NCBI GenBank assembly: GCA_035457725.1
Contig: DATIBC010000004.1
Location: 1-13,792, forward strand
DNA: 13,792 nucleotides
Source: DATFES01 sp035457725
GTDB lineage: Bacteria > Pseudomonadota > Alphaproteobacteria > CACIAM-22H2
Direction: 5' to 3'
This document shows, piece by piece, positions 1 to 9,069 of the stretch. Within the stretch, counting starts at the first letter, position 1. Each line of letters opens with the position of its first letter. The notes beneath the pieces are model-generated. The model searched no databases and was not told where the DNA came from. It saw only the letters and a list, made by a program, of their open reading frames with translations. A program made the translations under genes and the position numbers.

Positions 1-2048
1 ACCAGGTCGCGGTGGTTATCGCCGAGAGCAAGGGCCAAGCCAAGGATGCCGCGGAGATGATCGAGATCGATTACCAGCCGCTCCCGGCGGTGGTCTCGAT
101 CGCCGATGCCGTCAAGCCCGGCGGGCCGCTGGTCTGGGATCAGGCGGCGGGCAACACCTGCTACGACTGGCATCTCGGTGACAAGGACGCGGCCGATGCC
201 GCTTTCAAGAAGGCGCACAAGGTCGCCAAGATCGACATCGTCAACAACCGCCTGATTCCCAATGCCATGGAACCGCGGGCGGCGATGGGCGATTTCGACC
301 GTGCGAGCGGCGAATATACGCTCTACACCACAAGCCAGAATCCGCACGTCATCCGCCTGCTCATGGGCGCCTTCGTGCTGCATATTCCCGAAAGCAAGCT
401 GCGTGTCTTCGCACCCGATGTCGGCGGCGGTTTTGGCTCGAAAATCTATCACTACGCCGAGGAGGCGATCGTAACCTGGGCCGCCGGCAAACTGGCGAAG
501 CCGGTCAAGTGGACAGCCGAGCGCACCGAATCGTTCATGTCGGACGCCCATGGCCGCGATCACGTCACCCACGCCGAACTGGCGCTCGACAAGGACGGCA
601 AGTTCCTGGCGCTGCGCGTCAATACGTTAGCCAACCTCGGCGCGTATTTGTCGACTTTCGGCTCGTGCATCCCGACCTATTTGTACGCCACGCTGCTCGC
701 GGGCGTTTACACCACTCCGGCGATCTACGTCGAGGTGCGCGCGGTGTTCACCAACACGGTTCCCGTCGACGCCTATCGCGGCGCCGGGCGACCCGAGGCG
801 ACATATCTCCTTGAGCGTCTGGTCGACGTCGCAGCGCGCGAGATGAACATGGATCGCGTCGAGATCCGGCGGAAGAACTTCATTCCAAACGACGCGTTTC
901 CTTACCAGACGCCGGTCGCGCTGCAATATGACAGCGGCAACTATCACGCGACACTCGACGCAGCGCTGAAGGCGGCCGATTGGGCCGGCTTCGCCAAGCG
1001 CCGGGACGAGGCGAAGAAACGCGGCAAGCTGCGCGGCATCGGCGTTTCGACCTATATCGAGGCGTGCGGTATCGCGCCGTCGAACATTGCCGGCGCGCTT
1101 GGCGCGCGGGCGGGACTTTACGAGGCGGCGTCGATTCGCGTCCATCCGACCGGCAGCGTCACCGTGTTCACCGGTTCGCACAGCCACGGACAAGGCCACG
1201 AGACGACGTTCGCGCAGCTTGTCGCCGACCGATTGGGCATCGCGATCGACAGCGTCGAGGTTGTCCATGGCGACACGGCGAAGATTCCCTTCGGCATGGG
1301 CACCTACGGCTCGCGTTCGCTCGCCGTCGGCGGGTCAGCGATCATGCGTGGGCTCGACAAGATCGTCGCCAAAGGCAAGAAGATCGCCGCCCACCTGCTC
1401 GAGGCGTCCGAGGCGGATATCGAGTTCAAGGACGGTAAGTTCACCGTCGCCGGAACGGACAAGAGCAAGGCATTCGGCGAAATCGCGCTGACTGCGTACG
1501 TTCCGCACAACTATCCGCTGGAAGAGCTCGAGCCAGGGCTCGACGAGACGGCGTTCTACGATCCGAAGAACTTCACCTTTCCAGGCGGGTGCCATATCTG
1601 CGAGGTGGAGATCGATCCCGATACCGGCGTGACTTCGATCGCCAAGTTCATCGCCGTCGACGATGTCGGCCGCGTCATCAATCCGATGATCGTCGAGGGC
1701 CAGGTCCAGGGCGGCATCGCTCAGGGCGTCGGCCAGGCGCTGCTTGAGACCTGTGTCTACGACGCAAGCGGCCAGTTGTTGTCGGGCTCGATGCTCGATT
1801 ACTGCATGCCGCGGGCCGACAACCTGCCGGGTATCGAGGTCGGCACCCAGGTTACGCTTTGTACGCACAATCCACTCGGTGTGAAGGGGTGCGGCGAGGT
1901 TGGCGCCATCGGCTCGCCGCCGGCGGTGATCAACGCCATCGTCGACGCATTGTCGCCGCTCGGCATCAAGGACATTTCGATGCCGGCCACCCCACAAAAG
2001 GTGTGGCAGACCATCCAGAGCGTGTCCGGCCGCCAGGCCGCCGAATAA
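1..2048 (+). CDS. coxL: Form II CoxL-type molybdenum hydroxylase large subunit (5' partial)
   Basis: Molybdenum-cofactor subunit of an aerobic carbon monoxide dehydrogenase-like enzyme of the xanthine oxidase family. The reading frame is open to the left edge (first full codon at 3), and the first residues QVAVVIAESKGQA match an internal part of the family, so roughly the first 100 or more residues lie upstream. The GTG at 12 is not a true start. Numbering from that GTG, I see the GGGFGSK cofactor motif at 138-144, the active-site loop AYRGAGR at 254-260, GQGHETT at 393-399 and the C-terminal KGCGEVGAIGSPP motif with the presumed catalytic Glu at 629. AYRGAGR is the form II signature; form I enzymes proven to oxidise CO carry AYxCSFR. 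The substrate is therefore unsure: it may be CO at low efficiency or another small molecule. coxM follows after 15 nt, the L-M order typical of form II clusters. The family is certain, the substrate is not. Confidence 0.93.
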   Translation, partial: QVAVVIAESKGQAKDAAEMIEIDYQPLPAVVSIADAVKPGGPLVWDQAAGNTCYDWHLGDKDAADAAFKKAHKVAKIDIVNNRLIPNAMEPRAAMGDFDRASGEYTLYTTSQNPHVIRLLMGAFVLHIPESKLRVFAPDVGGGFGSKIYHYAEEAIVTWAAGKLAKPVKWTAERTESFMSDAHGRDHVTHAELALDKDGKFLALRVNTLANLGAYLSTFGSCIPTYLYATLLAGVYTTPAIYVEVRAVFTNTVPVDAYRGAGRPEATYLLERLVDVAAREMNMDRVEIRRKNFIPNDAFPYQTPVALQYDSGNYHATLDAALKAADWAGFAKRRDEAKKRGKLRGIGVSTYIEACGIAPSNIAGALGARAGLYEAASIRVHPTGSVTVFTGSHSHGQGHETTFAQLVADRLGIAIDSVEVVHGDTAKIPFGMGTYGSRSLAVGGSAIMRGLDKIVAKGKKIAAHLLEASEADIEFKDGKFTVAGTDKSKAFGEIALTAYVPHNYPLEELEPGLDETAFYDPKNFTFPGGCHICEVEIDPDTGVTSIAKFIAVDDVGRVINPMIVEGQVQGGIAQGVGQALLETCVYDASGQLLSGSMLDYCMPRADNLPGIEVGTQVTLCTHNPLGVKGCGEVGAIGSPPAVINAIVDALSPLGIKDISMPATPQKVWQTIQSVSGRQAAE

Positions 2049-2063
2049 GGGGGTTCGCAAGCC

Positions 2064-2858
2064 ATGTACGATTTCGGATACCACCGGCCGGCGTCGCTCG
2101 CAGACGCGGTCAAGGCCCTCAAGGGCGCATCGGACGGCAAGCTCATGGCCGGCGGCCAGACCTTGATTCCGACCTTGAAGCAACGGCTCGCGCGGCCGAG
2201 CGACATCGTCGATCTCAACGGCCTGAAGGAGCTCGCCGGCATCAAGGTCGAGGGCGGGAAAGTGACCATCGGCGCGCTGACCCGCCACGCTGACGTGGCT
2301 GCATCGGCCGAGGTCAAGAAGGCGATCGCAGCCCTGGCGCATCTCGCCGATTGCATCGGCGATCCGCAGGTGCGCAATCGCGGCACTATCGGCGGCTCAC
2401 TTGCCAACAGCGATCCGGCGGCCGACTACCCGGCCGCCGTGCTCGGTCTGGGCGCCACCATCCAGACCAATGAGCGTACGATCGTCGCCGACGACTATTT
2501 CAAGGGGATGTTCGAAACCGCGCTTAAGCCTACCGAGATCATCACCGCGGTCAGCTTTCCGGTGCCCGAGAAAGCCGGTTACGCCAAGTTTCCGAACCCG
2601 GCCTCGCGTTACGCGATGGTCGGCGTGCTGGTCGCCAAAGGACCGCAAGGCGTGCGTGTGGCCGTGACCGGCGCAGCCCCGTGCGTGTTCCGCCAGAAGG
2701 AAATGGAGGCCGCACTTGCCAAGAACTGGTCGGCGTCGGCGCTGGACGGGGTCAAGGTCGGCGCCAAGGGGCTGAATTCGGATATTCACGCCTCGGCCGA
2801 ATACCGGGCGCACCTGATCGGCGTCATGGCCAAACGCGCGGTTCAAGCGGCCGGCTAA
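2064..2858 (+). CDS. coxM: CoxM-type FAD-binding medium subunit
   Basis: FAD subunit of the same molybdenum hydroxylase; it takes electrons from the [2Fe-2S] small subunit (not in the window) and passes them to the respiratory chain. The protein has 264 residues, somewhat shorter than classical CoxM (about 288). Two flavin-binding motifs of the family are present: AGGQTLIP at residues 29-36 and TIGGSLAN at 108-115, the latter after the usual GDPQVRNRG stretch. The C-terminal half (from about 155) fits the CO dehydrogenase flavoprotein C-terminal domain, with a conserved ASRYAMVGV segment. The ATG at 2064 is preceded by an AAGGGGG purine run about 10 nt upstream. It is the last gene of the structural operon, since a terminator follows directly. 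Confidence 0.93.
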   Translation: MYDFGYHRPASLADAVKALKGASDGKLMAGGQTLIPTLKQRLARPSDIVDLNGLKELAGIKVEGGKVTIGALTRHADVAASAEVKKAIAALAHLADCIGDPQVRNRGTIGGSLANSDPAADYPAAVLGLGATIQTNERTIVADDYFKGMFETALKPTEIITAVSFPVPEKAGYAKFPNPASRYAMVGVLVAKGPQGVRVAVTGAAPCVFRQKEMEAALAKNWSASALDGVKVGAKGLNSDIHASAEYRAHLIGVMAKRAVQAAG

Positions 2859-2871
2859 GAGGTTAGGATAC

Positions 2872-2930
2872 GCCCCTCGTCCGGTCGCTGAGCAGGGATG
2901 CGCTCGGTCCGGACGAGGGGCTCTCTTTTT
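2872..2930 (+). terminator. Rho-independent terminator after coxM
   Basis: A perfect 13-bp inverted repeat, gcccctcgtccgg (2872-2884) and ccggacgaggggc (2909-2921), encloses a 24-nt loop and is followed by a T-rich tract (tctcttttt, 2922-2930). It starts 13 nt after the coxM stop codon. This is a good intrinsic terminator on the plus strand. It separates the structural coxL-coxM transcript from the coxD maturation operon, so the latter probably has its own promoter in the 66 nt before coxD, or depends on readthrough. Confidence 0.85.
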
Positions 2931-2996
2931 GCTGCTTTACCAGCCCATTGGGTAGCATTATTTGATCGAAACATGAGATAGAGACTTCGAGGACAA

Positions 2997-3916
<920 letters not shown>

Positions 3917-3920
<4 letters not shown>

Positions 3921-5167
3921 GCTGGCGCGACCAGCCGCTCGGTGCGGCCGGCGACGGGACGCTCGTCGCCAACTTGATGCATTTCGCCCGCATCTTGCGC
4001 GCCGCCGGTTTGCCGATCGGGCCGGGGCGCGTCGCCGAGGCGGTGCGCGCCGTGCAGGTCGCCGGCCTGGCCAACCGCGACGATTTTTACTGGACCCTGC
4101 ACGCCGTCTTCGTCAATCGCCGCGATCAGCGACATATTTTCGATCAGGCGTTTCGCCTGTTCTGGCGCGATCCCGAATGGTCGGCTCGCTTGCCCGCGCT
4201 CTCACTGCTACTGCCGCAAGCGCGAGGCGCCGATCCGACGCCGAAGGAGCCGATGTCCCGGCGTCTCGCCGAGGCGCTTCAAGGCCAGGGCGACGACAAG
4301 CACGCGCGTCCACGGGACGAGACTCCGCCAGGCGAGACGTTCGACGCCGTGATGACGTGGTCGGCGCGCGAGATTCTGCAGCGCAAGGACTTCGAACAGA
4401 TGTCGAGCGAGGAACTGGCCGCCGCCAAGGCGGCGATGGCGCGTCTTGTCATGCCGGTGGCGATGGTGCGCACGCGGCGTTATCGCGCCGACCCCGCAGG
4501 CGCGCGAGCCGACCTGCGGGCGACATTGCGGGCGACGGCGCGCACCGGCGGCGACATTATCGCGTTGCGCTTTCGGGCGCCGCGGCTGCGGCCGCCGCCA
4601 TTGGCCGTCCTGTGCGACATCTCGGGATCGATGGAGCGCTACTCCCGCATGCTGCTGCACTTTCTCCACGCCTTGTCGGCCAGCCGCCAACGCGTTTACA
4701 GCTTCGTCTTCGGGACGCGCCTCACCAACATCACCCGCCAGCTCAGATTTCGCGACGTCGATGAGGCCCTGTCGCGCGTCGCAGGGTCGGTCGAAGACTG
4801 GTCGGGTGGCACGCGGATCGGTCACTGCCTGGCCGAATTCAATCTGCATTGGAGCCGCCGCGTCCTGGGCCAGAATGCGGTGGTGCTTTTGATCACCGAC
4901 GGCCTCGACCGCGAGGGCGCCCAAGGGCTTGCCGCCGAGATGGAGCGGCTCCATAAGTCCTGCCGCCGCCTCGTATGGCTCAATCCGTTGTTGCGCTATT
5001 CCGGCTTCGAGCCGAAATTCCTCGGCGCACGGGCGATGATGCCGCATGTCGACGATTTTCGACCCGCGCACAACCTTCAAAGTCTCGCCGACATCGCCCA
5101 AGTATTGGGCGAGCACACTGGCCACGCGATGCGGCCGCGCATCGCCGCAGGGAGCACCGCCGCATGA
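3917..5167 (+). CDS. coxE: CoxE-like von Willebrand factor A domain protein
   Basis: Partner of the MoxR ATPase; CoxE proteins are required for formation of active CO dehydrogenase and are thought to bind target protein through a metal-ion-dependent adhesion site. The frame is open upstream, but the ATG at 3917, in an ATGA overlap with coxD, gives a normal-sized 416-residue protein. The C-terminal half is a VWA domain with a complete MIDAS: DISGS at 234-238, the Thr of SGGT at 299 and TDG with Asp 328. The N-terminal part (about 1-150) is the helical region usual in CoxE, followed by a charged linker near 110-145. There is no signal peptide or membrane segment, so it is cytoplasmic. The stop overlaps the next gene by 4 nt. 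Confidence 0.9.
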
Positions 5168-5511
5168 ACGACAATTTTGCGATCGGCGCGCCGACGGTCG
5201 CCGAAGACGTGTTCGCCGAAGCCTGTGCCTGGCGTGACGCCGGACATGACGTGGCGCTCGCCACCGTCGTCACGACATGGGGCTCCTCGCCGCGGCCGGT
5301 CGGCAGCCAGCTTGCAGTCGATGCCAAGGGGCGGTTCGTCGGATCGGTATCCGGCGGCTGCATCGAGGGCGCGGTAATCAAGGAGGCGTTGGAGGCGATC
5401 GCCGACGGTAAGCCGAGGCTCCTCGATTTCGGCGTAACCAACGAGCAGGCATGGGAGGTCGGGCTGGCCTGCGGGGGAAAGGTGCAGGTCTACGTCGAGC
5501 GGCTCGAATGA
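5164..5511 (+). CDS. XdhC/CoxI family protein, N-terminal domain only
   Basis: A 115-residue protein equal to the N-terminal domain of XdhC (XdhC_CoxI family). XdhC of Rhodobacter capsulatus binds molybdenum cofactor, protects it during sulfuration and helps insert it into xanthine dehydrogenase; CoxF and CoxI of cox clusters belong to the same family. Visible family motifs are TTWGSSPRPVGSQLAV (37-52), GSVSGGCIEG (60-69, with Cys 66) and EVGLACGGKVQVYVE (98-112, Cys 103). The ATG at 5164 lies in an ATGA overlap with coxE. The Rossmann half of XdhC is the next gene, again with an ATGA overlap, so the two products probably form one functional unit. Which Oligotropha cox gene it matches best cannot be told from the sequence. 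Confidence 0.88.
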   Translation: MNDNFAIGAPTVAEDVFAEACAWRDAGHDVALATVVTTWGSSPRPVGSQLAVDAKGRFVGSVSGGCIEGAVIKEALEAIADGKPRLLDFGVTNEQAWEVGLACGGKVQVYVERLE

Positions 5512-6209
5512 GGCGGTCTATTCGTGAAAGCCTGAATGCGGCACGACGCAGCGGCCGACCCGTCGCGTTGACGACCAACTTGCGAAGCGGCGAGCAGCGC
5601 CTCGTCTATGAAGGCGAGTCCGAGGGCGATCTCTGTCTCGACGTCGACATGATCGCCGCAGCGGGCGAGGCCCTGCGGCGCGACGAATGCGCGACATTCG
5701 ACACGCCGGCTGGCCGGGTCTTTGTCCAGGTGTTCAATCCCCTGCCCCGCCTCATCGTCGTCGGCGCGGTCCATATCGCCCAGCCGCTGGCGCGAATGGC
5801 GACGCTCGCGGGATACGGCGTTACGGTGATCGATCCGCGCCGCGCCTTCGCCGAGAGCGAGAAGTTCGCCGGCTTCTCGGTCAGCGACGAATGGCCGGAC
5901 GACGCGCTGACCCGCCTCAAGCCGGATCGGCGCACGGCGGTCGTGACCCTGACGCACGATCCGAAGCTCGACGATCCGGCATTATCGACGGCGCTGCGTT
6001 CGCCAGCGTTCTACATCGGCGCGCTCGGAAGCAAGAAGACGCACTCCGCACGCCTTGCGCGGCTGCGGGAAGCCGGTTTTTCCGACGACGTGCTGGCCCG
6101 CATCCGCGGTCCCGTCGGGCTTGCTATCGGCGCGCTGTCGCCGGCCGAGATCGCGTTATCGATAATGGCCGAAGTGACGCAGGTCCGCCGCCGCGGAGAC
6201 GTGGCGTGA
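5508..6209 (+). CDS. XdhC family protein, C-terminal Rossmann domain
   Basis: A 233-residue protein whose residues from about 80 onward form the XdhC C-terminal Rossmann domain: nucleotide-binding-like loop VVGAVHIAQPLA (84-95), VTVIDPRRAFA (106-115), VVTLTHDPKLDD (145-156), YIGALGSKKT (169-178) and GPVGLAIGALSPAEIALSI (201-219). The first 75 residues look like the beta-rich linker between the two halves of full-length XdhC. I choose the ATG at 5508 because it overlaps the previous stop (ATGA); an ATG at 5451 would extend it into the preceding gene. With the 115-residue gene before it, it reconstitutes a complete XdhC in two chains, an arrangement I recall from other alphaproteobacterial clusters. 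Expected role: cofactor binding and delivery to the CoxL-type subunit. The next gene starts in a GTGA overlap. Confidence 0.88.
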   Translation: MRRSIRESLNAARRSGRPVALTTNLRSGEQRLVYEGESEGDLCLDVDMIAAAGEALRRDECATFDTPAGRVFVQVFNPLPRLIVVGAVHIAQPLARMATLAGYGVTVIDPRRAFAESEKFAGFSVSDEWPDDALTRLKPDRRTAVVTLTHDPKLDDPALSTALRSPAFYIGALGSKKTHSARLARLREAGFSDDVLARIRGPVGLAIGALSPAEIALSIMAEVTQVRRRGDVA

Positions 6210-7852
6210 AATTCGGCCCAGTCGCAATCGCCGAAGCAGCGGGCGCGATCCTCGCCCACGGCGTTCGCGCCGGCACGGTGACCTTCAAGAAGGGTCGGCT
6301 GTTGACGCCCGACGACGTGGCGCAGCTTACTGGGGCCCAAGTCGAGACCGTGATCGCCGCCCGTCTCGAGCCCGGCGATATCGGCGAGGACGAGGCGGCC
6401 GGCGCGATCGCCGAGGCATTGTGCGGACCGCACCTCACTCGAAGCGCCGCGTTCACCGGCCGGTGCAACTTGTTCGCCGACGTCGCCGGGCTCGCCGTGG
6501 TCGACGGCGACCGGCTGGATCGCATCAATCTCCTGAGCGAGGCGGTCACCGTCGCGACGTTGCCCGCCTTTGCGCCCACTGAACCGCGCCAGATGGTGGC
6601 GACGATCAAGATCATTCCGTTCGCGGCGCCCTCGGCCATCGTCGAGGCGGCAACGATGATCGCGCGCGCGGGCACGCCGATCCTACGCGTCGAGCCGTTC
6701 CGTACTCGGCGGGTTGCCCTGATCCAAACCCGGCTGCCCGGCACGAAGCCGAGCGTGCTCGAAAAGACGGTCGAAGCGACGCGCGCCCGCGTTGCCGCGC
6801 TTGGCAGCGAGCTTACGCTGACTCGTATCTGCGGCCACAGCGAAGCCGAGTTGGCGACGGAGATTGCAACAGCGCGTGCGCAAGGCTGCGATCCGATTCT
6901 CGTGCTCGGCGCATCGGCGATCACCGATCGGCGCGACGTCATTCCCGGGGCAATCGTCGCGCAAGGCGGCGAGATTCGGCATTTCGGGATGCCCGTCGAC
7001 CCGGGCAACCTTCTGCTGCTGGCCAAGCTGGGCGATGCCGACGTCGTCGGCCTTCCCGGCTGCGCGCGGTCGCCCAAGCGGAATGGTTTCGATTGGATCT
7101 TGCAGCGGCTTCTCGCCGATGTACCGGTAAGTCGACAAGACATCATGCGCATGGGCGTCGGCGGGTTGCTTGGCGAGATCGCGATTCGCCCGTTGCCGCG
7201 CGGCGAAGCGGCGCCCGAGCCAACGGTCGCTCCGCCGCGCGCGCCGCGCATCGCCGCGGTCATTCTTGCGGCAGGGCGCTCGACCAGGATGGGTGCCGCC
7301 AACAAGCTGTTGGCCGAGGTGGATGGTCAACCGATGATCGATCACGCGGTCGACGCGGCGCTCGCCTCGCAGGCGCGGCCTGTCGTCGTTGTCGCCGGCC
7401 ATGACGCGGCCAAAGTCCGCGCGGCGATCGGGCTGCGCGAGGCCGCCGTGGTCGAAAATCCCGATCATGCGCAAGGACTCAGCACGTCGGTGCGCGCCGG
7501 GATCGCAGCGCTTCCCGCCGAGATTGACGGGGCGCTGTTCATGCTCGCCGACATGCCCCGTGTCGGCGCGGCGCATATCGACCGGCTGATCGCCGCCTTC
7601 AATCCGGTCGAAGGCCGTGCGATCTGCGTTCCGACGCACAAGTCGAAGCGCGGCAACCCGGTGCTCTGGGCGGCGCGATTCTTTCCGGAGATGCGCACGA
7701 TCGAGGGCGATATGGGCGCCCGGCGAATTCTGGCTGAGCACGCCGAGCAGGTGTGCGAAGTCGAGATGCCCGACGACGCGATCCTGCTCGATATCGACAC
7801 CCCGGAAGCCTTGGCGGCGCTGCGCTCGGCTTCGCCGAAGGTCCGCGCATGA
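6206..7852 (+). CDS. Fused molybdopterin-binding / MocA-like nucleotidyltransferase
   Basis: A two-module protein of 548 residues, GTG start in a GTGA overlap. Residues about 1-330 resemble molybdopterin-binding (MoeA/MogA-like) proteins: TVTFKKGRLLT and DDVAQLTG near the start, a central LPGTKPSVLEKTV, then ILVLGASAITDRRDVIP (231-247), MPVDPGNLLLLAKLG (262-276) and VVGLPGCARSPKRNGFDWIL (280-299). After a Pro-rich linker (about 330-347), residues 348-540 are a nucleotidyltransferase: LAAGRSTRMG (354-363), Lys 367, LADMP (447-451) and HKSKRGNPVLW (478-488). LAAG rather than LAGG in the nucleotide loop fits CTP-using MocA better than GTP-using MobA; CO dehydrogenases use molybdopterin cytosine dinucleotide, so it probably makes that cofactor. 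Databases sometimes name such fusions molybdopterin-binding/glycosyltransferase family 2. The CTP preference is inference. Confidence 0.87.
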   Translation: MKFGPVAIAEAAGAILAHGVRAGTVTFKKGRLLTPDDVAQLTGAQVETVIAARLEPGDIGEDEAAGAIAEALCGPHLTRSAAFTGRCNLFADVAGLAVVDGDRLDRINLLSEAVTVATLPAFAPTEPRQMVATIKIIPFAAPSAIVEAATMIARAGTPILRVEPFRTRRVALIQTRLPGTKPSVLEKTVEATRARVAALGSELTLTRICGHSEAELATEIATARAQGCDPILVLGASAITDRRDVIPGAIVAQGGEIRHFGMPVDPGNLLLLAKLGDADVVGLPGCARSPKRNGFDWILQRLLADVPVSRQDIMRMGVGGLLGEIAIRPLPRGEAAPEPTVAPPRAPRIAAVILAAGRSTRMGAANKLLAEVDGQPMIDHAVDAALASQARPVVVVAGHDAAKVRAAIGLREAAVVENPDHAQGLSTSVRAGIAALPAEIDGALFMLADMPRVGAAHIDRLIAAFNPVEGRAICVPTHKSKRGNPVLWAARFFPEMRTIEGDMGARRILAEHAEQVCEVEMPDDAILLDIDTPEALAALRSASPKVRA

Positions 7853-9069
7853 GCTTCGACGTCCGCGCCATCCGCCGCGAGTTTCCTATCCTCGCCCAGC
7901 CGATCGATGGCCGACCGCTCCACTATCTGGACAACGCCGCGACTGGCCAGGCGCCACGAACGATGATCGAGGCGATCGTCGCTTTCGAGACACTGCGGCG
8001 GGCGAATGTGCTGCGCGGGGTGCATCATCTCGCCGAGGCGGCCACCGAAGCGTATGCCGACGCGCGCGCCGCCGTCGCCCGCTACATCAACGCGGCGCCC
8101 CAGGATCTCGTCTTTACCTCGGGCACGACGGCTTCGATCAATCTGGTGGCACGCGCCTTCGGCGACGGCCTCGCGGCGGGCGATGAAGTAGTCATTTCGG
8201 TAGCCGAGCATCACAGCAACATCGTGCCGTGGCAGATGCTGCGCCAGCGCCGCGGAATCGTGTTGAAAGCGCTTCAGGTGGACGATGAAGGGCGACTTGA
8301 TCTCGCGGCGATCGAGCGGACGGTCACCGCGAAGTGCCGCCTGATCGCGGTGACGCACGTCTCGAACGTCACGGGCGCGGTCACCGACGTCGCGCGTATC
8401 GTTTCGGCCGCGCGCGCCGTCGGCGCTCGCGTGCTTCTCGACGGCGCACAGCGCGCTCCGCACGGGCCAATCGACGTGCCGGCGCTTGGCGTCGATTTTT
8501 ACGCCTTTTCGGGGCACAAGATGTTCGGACCGAACGGCGTTGGCGCGCTGTGGGGACAACGCGAATTGCTCGAGGCGATGCCGCCCTTCCTCGGCGGCGG
8601 CGAGATGATCCGCACGGTGACGCTCGAGCGTACGGAATACGCCGCGCCGCCGCACAAGTTCGAAGCCGGCACGCCGCCGATCGCCCAAGCCATCGGGCTC
8701 GGCGCAACGGTGCGCTGGCTGATGACGCTCGACTGGCCGGCGATCTCGGATCATGAAATGCGCCTCGCGCAACGCACGCTCGACGGCCTGTCGGGCATTC
8801 GCGGCGCGCGTGTCCTAGGTCCGGGCGGCTTGCAGGCGCGCGCTCCGGTCGTCTCCTTCGCGCTCGATGGCGCGCATCCCCACGATGTTTGCCAGATTCT
8901 CGACGGTCGCGGCGTGGCGCTGCGCGGCGGGCACCATTGCGCTCAGCCGCTGATGGATCGCTTCGGACTCGCCGGCACGACGCGCGCCAGCTTGGCCCTC
9001 TATAACAACGACGCGGACGTCGACGCGCTGCTTTCGGGCCTCGACGAGGCGGCGCGGCGGCTCAGGTGA
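7849..9069 (+). CDS. SufS/CsdA-type cysteine desulfurase
   Basis: PLP-dependent class V aminotransferase-fold enzyme that takes sulfur from cysteine and carries it as a persulfide. It has 406 residues, the usual length. Key residues fall close to their E. coli SufS positions: HHSN (121-124), DGAQ (198-201), PLP lysine in SGHK (Lys 224), persulfide cysteine in RGGHHCAQP (Cys 364) and Arg 379 of GTTR. The RxGHHCAQP loop marks group II (SufS/CsdA). No other suf genes are present, so a general Fe-S role is less likely than supply of sulfur to the molybdenum cofactor, as NifS4 does together with XdhC in Rhodobacter capsulatus. It is overlapped by 4 nt at both ends (ATGA with the previous gene, GTGA with the next). 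A frame-consistent ATG at 7753 lies inside the previous gene and is rejected. Confidence 0.93.
   Translation: MSFDVRAIRREFPILAQPIDGRPLHYLDNAATGQAPRTMIEAIVAFETLRRANVLRGVHHLAEAATEAYADARAAVARYINAAPQDLVFTSGTTASINLVARAFGDGLAAGDEVVISVAEHHSNIVPWQMLRQRRGIVLKALQVDDEGRLDLAAIERTVTAKCRLIAVTHVSNVTGAVTDVARIVSAARAVGARVLLDGAQRAPHGPIDVPALGVDFYAFSGHKMFGPNGVGALWGQRELLEAMPPFLGGGEMIRTVTLERTEYAAPPHKFEAGTPPIAQAIGLGATVRWLMTLDWPAISDHEMRLAQRTLDGLSGIRGARVLGPGGLQARAPVVSFALDGAHPHDVCQILDGRGVALRGGHHCAQPLMDRFGLAGTTRASLALYNNDADVDALLSGLDEAARRLR

Noticed and set aside
627..1268. Long open frame on the minus strand inside coxL
   Set aside because: It is antisense to a clear coding frame, has Arg/Asp-rich composition typical of shadows in GC-rich DNA, and shows no domain.
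1335..2342. 335-codon open frame on the minus strand across the coxL/coxM junction
   Set aside because: Both overlapped plus-strand genes are strongly supported by family motifs; the antisense protein has no recognisable motif.
2929..2958. Possible coxD promoter: ttgctg, 18-nt spacer, tagcat
   Set aside because: Only 3 of 6 and 4 of 6 consensus matches in a short AT-richer spot; alphaproteobacterial promoters cannot be called on this basis. The place is right but the evidence is too weak.
6124..7305. 393-codon open frame on the minus strand opposite the molybdopterin-binding protein
   Set aside because: Ser/Arg/Ala-rich shadow frame without domains; the plus-strand gene has clear motifs over the same span.
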